Part shown: piece by piece, positions 16,222-19,538 of the stretch
Position numbering within the stretch: position 1 is the stretch's first letter
Layout of the letters: each line of letters starts with the position of its first letter
Source: Chitinophagales bacterium
GTDB lineage: Bacteria > Bacteroidota > Bacteroidia > Chitinophagales > BACL12
Reading direction: 5' to 3'
DNA: 19,538 nt
Assembly: GCA_014380545.1 (NCBI GenBank)
Contig: JACMJP010000319.1
Location: 1-19,538 of the forward strand
Position numbers and translations under genes: made by a program
The notes under the pieces: generated by a model
Database searches by the model: none
What the model was told of the DNA's origin: nothing
What the model saw: the letters and a program-made list of their open reading frames with translations, nothing else

Positions 16222-17172
16222 TTATTTTTCTGTAACTGGTTCTGCCGGCAATTTTGCTTTTTGCGCTGCAAAATCAGATTCATTTAATGCAACATATCCT
16301 ACTTCTTCTGCAAGTGTTTGCATATTATCTACATAATATTTTACAAAAGCCGCAACTTCAGGTCTTGCCATGGCTTTTTCGCTGATGTATATATATAATG
16401 GTCTTGACAATGGTGTGTAGGCTTTATTCAATACCGTTTCTTTAGTTGGAATTACTCCACCATTATTGTTGTCAACCGGTACTATCTTTAATTTATCTAT
16501 ATTGTTTTCATAATAAGCCATTCCGAAATAACCCAGGCCACCCTTATCTCCCGCAACTCCTGTTACTAACACATTATCATTTTCATTTGCTGTATAGTCA
16601 CCACGGCTATCACCTTTTTTCCCGCAAATTTCTTCTGTGAAATAATCAAAGGTTCCGCTGGCAGTTCCCGGTCCATATAAATGTAAAGGTTCATTTGGAA
16701 AATCAGGGCGCACCTGGTTCCATGTTTTTATTTTGTCCTGAGCTGCAGGTTCCCATATCATTTTTAATTCAGCAACCGTTAATTTATCCACCCATGTATT
16801 TTCATTATTTACTACTACGGCCAATCCATCATAAGCAACCTCCAGTTCTACATATTTAATCCCCGCAGAATCGCATACAGCTTTTTCGCTGTCCTTAATA
16901 GGGCGGCTTGCACCACAAATATCTATTTCACCCCTGCCAAATTTTTTAAATCCGCCACCTGTTCCGCTTTCTGCAACAGTAATATTTACTTTTGGCTGTG
17001 CGCCCCTGAAATCTTCAGCAACTGCTTCACTTATAGGAAAAACAGTGCTTGAGCCATCAATAGAAATTGATCCGCTTAAAGGTTTGTCTTTTTCATCACC
17101 GGATGCACTTCCTCCGCATCCTGCGATTGTTACAGCAGTAAGTATTACTGCATAAATAAGGTAAATTCTCAT
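16222..17172 (-). CDS. pstS: Phosphate-binding lipoprotein PstS
   Basis: PstS captures phosphate outside the inner membrane and delivers it to PstCA. I start at the ATG at 17172, because MRIYLIYAVILTAVTIAGC is a complete lipoprotein signal with lipobox IAGC and C19 as the lipidated residue; the upstream ATG at 17211 would add 13 residues before it and overlap the promoter. The phosphate-binding signatures are clear: SIDGSSTVFPISEAVAEDF, ESGTGGGFKKFGRGEIDICGASRPI, YDGLAVVVN and GPGTASGTFDYF. Length is 316 residues, normal for the family. As lipoprotein it is anchored in a membrane, in contrast to the soluble E. coli PstS. It heads the operon, and the strong hairpin after it suggests higher expression than the other genes. 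Confidence 0.95.
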   Translation of the reverse strand: MRIYLIYAVILTAVTIAGCGGSASGDEKDKPLSGSISIDGSSTVFPISEAVAEDFRGAQPKVNITVAESGTGGGFKKFGRGEIDICGASRPIKDSEKAVCDSAGIKYVELEVAYDGLAVVVNNENTWVDKLTVAELKMIWEPAAQDKIKTWNQVRPDFPNEPLHLYGPGTASGTFDYFTEEICGKKGDSRGDYTANENDNVLVTGVAGDKGGLGYFGMAYYENNIDKLKIVPVDNNNGGVIPTKETVLNKAYTPLSRPLYIYISEKAMARPEVAAFVKYYVDNMQTLAEEVGYVALNESDFAAQKAKLPAEPVTEK

Positions 17173-17194
17173 ATCGTAAGTTTTTTTGACGAGG

Positions 17195-17228
17195 CGAAAA
17201 TAAACTTGCAATGTTAACTAAACATTAA
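17195..17228 (-). promoter_or_regulatory. Candidate pstS promoter with Pho-box-like repeats
   Basis: On the minus strand TATTTTCG (17195-17202) is one base from the Bacteroidota -7 element TAnnTTTG. Just upstream, TTAATG (17223-17228) and TTAACA (17212-17217) are direct repeats 11 bases apart. The Bacillus Pho box has TTAACA-like repeats with this same period. No database comparison was possible, so this is suggestive only. Confidence 0.3.
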
Positions 17229-17401
17229 TAAAATATGAGGTTAATCACAAAATAACATTGTGTTTAAATTAGCTTTATTTGCCAATGTTACTGAATAAGG
17301 CAGAATGTTTCTCCTGAGTTTTTATATGTTCCTCAACAATTAAGTAATGTTTCTTTTTAATAGAAGAAGGTAATAAAATGGATGAGATATTTTTTGAAGG
17401 G

Positions 17402-17433
17402 AAAATAATTGAACCCAAGGATTCAATTATTTT
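17402..17433. repeat. Perfect 12-base-pair inverted repeat
   Basis: AAAATAATTGAA (17402-17413) pairs with TTCAATTATTTT (17422-17433) around the loop CCCAAGGA. T-rich ends on both strands mean it could act as a terminator for minus-strand transcripts coming from the unknown secreted gene, 200 bases upstream, and so insulate pstS. Confidence 0.5.
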
Positions 17434-17546
17434 GTATACAATGATGCTTAAAATAAATTAAATTTAAATGGAATTTGTATGTAGAAAATCTATTATGCCG
17501 ATAAAAAGGATTAGTGAAGCTACTATCTTTAGAATTAAATGTATAA

Positions 17547-17598
17547 GATGCTATATTCGCTACAAGCGAAAAGTTAAAGCATCCTCGCAACATGCGAG
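17547..17598. repeat. Compact three-stem structured element
   Basis: GATGCT (17547-17552) pairs with AGCATC (17578-17583), enclosing the hairpin TTCGC-TACAA-GCGAA (17556-17570). It is directly followed by a second hairpin, CTCGCA-ACA-TGCGAG (17584-17598). The patch is richer in GC than its surroundings. It lies 35 bases past the stop of the minus-strand unknown gene. Such stem clusters occur in REP-like repeats, transposon ends and small RNAs; I cannot decide which. Confidence 0.45.
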
Positions 17599-17632
17599 AA
17601 CGAGACGGAGAGGGTTATACCGAACATCTATC

Positions 17633-18193
17633 TTAATCAGCTTTTACAAAAGGAGATACAAATAAGACATACCCAAATTCCGGAAGATTAAAAATTTCAT
17701 CTACAGGAATTATTTTTCTTAATTCTCTAACATCAATAAGTCCGTGAATTAATTTAGTATCTAGCTTATAATAGCAATTCTTTTTTTTATGTGAAATATC
17801 TTCACATCTAATTAGACTATACTCGGTTGAATCAATTAAATCTGAGTAGTAATGTCGATCATAAATACCAACTTCTTCGTATGCTCTAGTATTAAAGTTT
17901 TTAATTTTCGCATAAGAAATAAATACCAAACCATCCGATTTTAACCTTGAAATATCAGGTGCTATTGCAAATGTATCCGGCACAACTATGCCAACATAGA
18001 AATAATCTATATCATCTGTTAAGTGCCGACCATAAATGCCTAACGACCCTTTGAAATTAACAGTGTCTAATATATAAATGTTTTCAATAGGATGATAATT
18101 GTAGCCTTCAATCTTAGTATCGGATTGTGAAAAACCTATTTTAAGAAATATAGCGACAAAAGTAAAAACAAAAATTACAAAATGTTTTTCCAC
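17633..18193 (-). CDS. Secreted protein of unknown function
   Basis: I recognise no family. The start is a GTG at 18193 giving (M)EKHFVIFVFTFVAIFLKIGFSQ, a signal peptide cut near residue 22; no ATG lies upstream in frame. The mature part (about 164 residues) is rich in Tyr, Asp and Ile, with a patch IYGRHLTDDIDYFYVGIVVPDTF and two Cys at about 129 and 139 (IRCEDISHKKKNCYY) that could form a disulfide. There is no lipobox or T9SS domain. It sits alone between the pst operon and the inositol-phosphatase gene, next to a structured repeat-like element. Its base and residue make-up is more AT-rich and Lys/Tyr/Ile-heavy than the neighbours, so recent arrival is possible. Confidence 0.7.
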   Translation of the reverse strand: MEKHFVIFVFTFVAIFLKIGFSQSDTKIEGYNYHPIENIYILDTVNFKGSLGIYGRHLTDDIDYFYVGIVVPDTFAIAPDISRLKSDGLVFISYAKIKNFNTRAYEEVGIYDRHYYSDLIDSTEYSLIRCEDISHKKKNCYYKLDTKLIHGLIDVRELRKIIPVDEIFNLPEFGYVLFVSPFVKAD

Positions 18194-18244
18194 AAGTTTA
18201 TTGTTTCTTTTCTAATTTTTCTATTTTAACAATTTCCGTCCTAA

Positions 18245-18266
18245 AGAGTGACCTGCAAGGCACTCT
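18245..18266 (-). terminator. Weak hairpin after the inositol-monophosphatase gene
   Basis: AGAGTG (18245-18250) pairs with CACTCT (18261-18266), with an inner CCT/AGG stem, a single bulged A and a GCA loop. On the minus strand only TTTA follows, so termination may be weak. It lies 24 bases after the stop of the gene. Confidence 0.45.
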
Positions 18267-18289
18267 ATTGAAAATGTATGTTCCGTTTC

Positions 18290-19078
18290 TCATTTAATAT
18301 TAAACTCAATACCCTTTACAATCTCCGGATACATAACATTATTTGTTGCAATAATATTTCCTGCAAAATAATTTTCTGTTCCTTCAAAATCGCTTACAAC
18401 ACCGCCTGCATTTTTTACTATAAGAATGCCCGCTGCTATATCCCAGATGTTCAGGTAACCTTCGTAATACACATCTATTCTTCCGGCTGCTACATAACAC
18501 AGATCAACAGCGGCACTTCCAAGCCTTCTCACATCCCTGCATCTTTCCAGGAAATAGCCAAGTGTTTTAATTATACCTGCCACCCTGTTTGTTCTTGTAT
18601 ACGGAAAGCCTGTAACAATTAATGCATTTTTTATTTCGCTGCAGGTGGAAATATGTATTGCATTTCCATTCATGTATGCTATTGTTCCTTTCCAGGTATA
18701 AAACATTTCATCATTATTTATTTCATACACTATTCCTAAAATTATTTCCTGCTCATCCATTAATGCAACGCTAATGGAATAAATTGGGATGCCGTGAATA
18801 TAATTCATTGTTCCGTCAAGCGGATCAATGATCCATTTTAATTTATTATTTGTCTGTTCAACAACTTTTTCTTCTGTAATAAAACCGGCTTCCGGCAAAA
18901 TGTTTTGCAGCTTTTCTGCCAGCATTCTTTCAGAGTTCTTATCAATATGCGTAACAAAATCCCGTATGCCTTTGCTTTCTACATGCATACTTTGCAAATG
19001 CTTTTTTTCATGGCGGATATATTCTCCCACTTCTTTAATTACGTCCATTGCTTCAAAGCAAATTTTTTCTAAATTCAT
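18290..19078 (-). CDS. Inositol-monophosphatase family enzyme
   Basis: The 262-residue enzyme belongs to the lithium-sensitive, Mg-dependent phosphatase family (IMPase/SuhB/CysQ/HisN). Metal-binding motifs are complete: D40 and D45 region (RDFVTHIDKNSE), E69-E70 (FITEE), D85-P-L-D88-G-T (WIIDPLDGTMNY) and W212-D213 (IWDIAAG). GGVVSDFEG and IIATN near the end are also family features. The reaction is hydrolysis of a phosphate monoester such as inositol-1-phosphate; closely related members act on histidinol phosphate, fructose bisphosphate or PAP, and sequence alone does not settle the substrate. The ATG at 19078 fits the family start. It is transcribed with lnt, whose stop lies 38 bases upstream; the gap holds a short direct repeat. 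Confidence 0.93.
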   Translation of the reverse strand: MNLEKICFEAMDVIKEVGEYIRHEKKHLQSMHVESKGIRDFVTHIDKNSERMLAEKLQNILPEAGFITEEKVVEQTNNKLKWIIDPLDGTMNYIHGIPIYSISVALMDEQEIILGIVYEINNDEMFYTWKGTIAYMNGNAIHISTCSEIKNALIVTGFPYTRTNRVAGIIKTLGYFLERCRDVRRLGSAAVDLCYVAAGRIDVYYEGYLNIWDIAAGILIVKNAGGVVSDFEGTENYFAGNIIATNNVMYPEIVKGIEFNIK

Positions 19079-19080
19079 AA

Positions 19081-19106
19081 ATGAATAATGAGTGATGAAT
19101 AATGAG
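19081..19106. repeat. Short direct repeat between lnt and the phosphatase gene
   Basis: ATGAATAATGAG occurs at 19081-19092 and again at 19095-19106, separated by TG. It fills most of the 38-base gap just upstream of the phosphatase start. It may be slippage-prone low-complexity DNA. Confidence 0.6.
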
Positions 19107-19116
19107 GTTATTGAAT

Positions 19117-19538
19117 TTATTTTTTCCTGAATTTACCGATTAACGAAAGTGTAAACAAAATTGCTGCTATCCACAAGGCAATTCTTGCAGGATAATCACC
19201 ATGTTTTGTATAATACGTTTTAATATCATTTATATAAATTGTTTTATTTAATACCGCATCCGTTTCCCATTCTGTTTCCATACTCACATCACCCCGCTGA
19301 TTAATAAAACAACTTGTTCCTGTGTTCGCACTTCTTGCAATACATTTTCTTGTTTCAATAGCCCGCAGTTTCGCATACATATAATGCTGAATATGTCCAT
19401 CGGTATTTCCCCACCAGCCATCGTTTGTAATTATAAAAATTACATTCGCACCATTATTAATATATCTTGTAATGTATTCGCCAAAAATACTTTCATAACA
19501 AATTACGGTAGCCACACAAACAGAATCTTTATTGCATA
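19117..19538 (-). CDS. lnt: Apolipoprotein N-acyltransferase Lnt, C-terminal part (cut by window edge)
   Basis: Lnt adds the third acyl chain to the N-terminal Cys of lipoproteins in the inner membrane. About 139 codons are visible; the frame stays open to base 19538, so the 5' part lies outside. The valine encoded by GTG at 19515 is internal. The nitrilase-like domain ends are clear: ATVICYESIFGEY with the nucleophile Cys, NVIFIITNDGWWG, QHYMYAKLRAIETRKCIARSANTGTS and INQRGDV. The catalytic Glu and Lys must be upstream. A final membrane helix (about 20 residues, IALWIAAILFTLSLIG) and KFRKK close the protein, as in other Lnt. The presence of several lipoproteins in this window (PstS, the small lipoprotein) fits an active Lnt. 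Confidence 0.93.
   Translation of the reverse strand, partial: CNKDSVCVATVICYESIFGEYITRYINNGANVIFIITNDGWWGNTDGHIQHYMYAKLRAIETRKCIARSANTGTSCFINQRGDVSMETEWETDAVLNKTIYINDIKTYYTKHGDYPARIALWIAAILFTLSLIGKFRKK

Larger units (their letters stand above)
17229..17632. other. Intergenic stretch upstream of pstS with two structured elements
   Basis: No credible gene lies here. An ATG at 17378 opens a 27-codon frame that I do not accept, and a Lys/Arg-rich frame at 17468-17665 runs through the structured element. The stretch holds a 12-base-pair inverted repeat at 17402-17433 and a cluster of stems at 17547-17598, both listed separately. The remainder is AT-rich and featureless. Confidence 0.6.

Noticed and set aside
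17378..17461. 27-codon plus-strand frame (MDEIFFEGK...) with an A/G-rich stretch just upstream
   Set aside because: Very short, runs through the perfect inverted repeat at 17402-17433, and has no recognisable homology. The A/G-rich stretch is not meaningful in a genome that rarely uses Shine-Dalgarno sites.
17541..17600. Stem cluster read as a tRNA
   Set aside because: No acceptor stem with CCA, no anticodon loop and no TPsiC motif; it is far too short.
17468..17665. 65-codon plus-strand frame, rich in Lys and Arg
   Set aside because: It is read through the structured element and overlaps the 3' end of the minus-strand secreted gene; composition is an artefact of the stems.
1..19538. CRISPR array, prophage or insertion sequence
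   Set aside because: No regularly spaced repeats, transposase, integrase or phage structural gene was found on either strand.

Overview
The window is AT-rich DNA from a member of the Bacteroidota, probably an uncultured Chitinophagales- or Saprospirales-like lineage. Three proteins carry the type A C-terminal sorting domain of the type IX secretion system (T9SS), one with a SprB repeat. RNase Y directly follows ZapA. Start codons are preceded by A/T-rich DNA rather than Shine-Dalgarno sites, and one promoter fits the Bacteroidota TAnnTTTG element. The genus cannot be told from the sequence.

Region 1 (1-5350) is the accessory, regulatory part. It opens with the 3' end of a secreted SBBP/Fn3/T9SS protein and its terminator. 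A two-gene operon follows: a soluble PAS histidine kinase resembling FixL in its PAS domain, and a response regulator whose output is a whole CRP/FNR-type protein (REC + cNMP-like + HTH). Next come a divergent pair, an unknown small protein and a DUF2892 membrane protein, whose shared promoter region holds two FNR/CRP-like dyads. A convergent T9SS-exported cupredoxin closes the group. I infer a local oxygen-, redox- or NO-responsive module in which kinase and regulator control the neighbours.

Region 2 (5317-9718) holds a large secreted beta-helix/SprB/Fn3/T9SS protein, a small lipoprotein, a 427-base intergenic stretch with an orphan terminator-like hairpin, and a secreted calcineurin-like phosphoesterase.

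Region 3 (9826-12514) is housekeeping: zapA, rny and, convergently, an exported fasciclin-domain protein with its terminator.

Region 4 (12597-17202) is a complete high-affinity phosphate uptake operon on the minus strand, pstS-pstC-pstA-pstB-phoU. A strong hairpin lies between pstS and pstC, a repeat-like patch between pstC and pstA, and a terminator after phoU. PstS captures phosphate at the membrane surface, PstC/PstA form the channel, PstB hydrolyses ATP, and PhoU reports transport state. No PhoR/PhoB pair is present.

Region 5 (17212-19538) has a 421-base gap with two inverted-repeat structures, an unknown secreted protein, an inositol-monophosphatase family enzyme and the 3' part of lnt (apolipoprotein N-acyltransferase), cut by the window edge. 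No tRNA, rRNA, CRISPR array, transposase or phage gene was seen.
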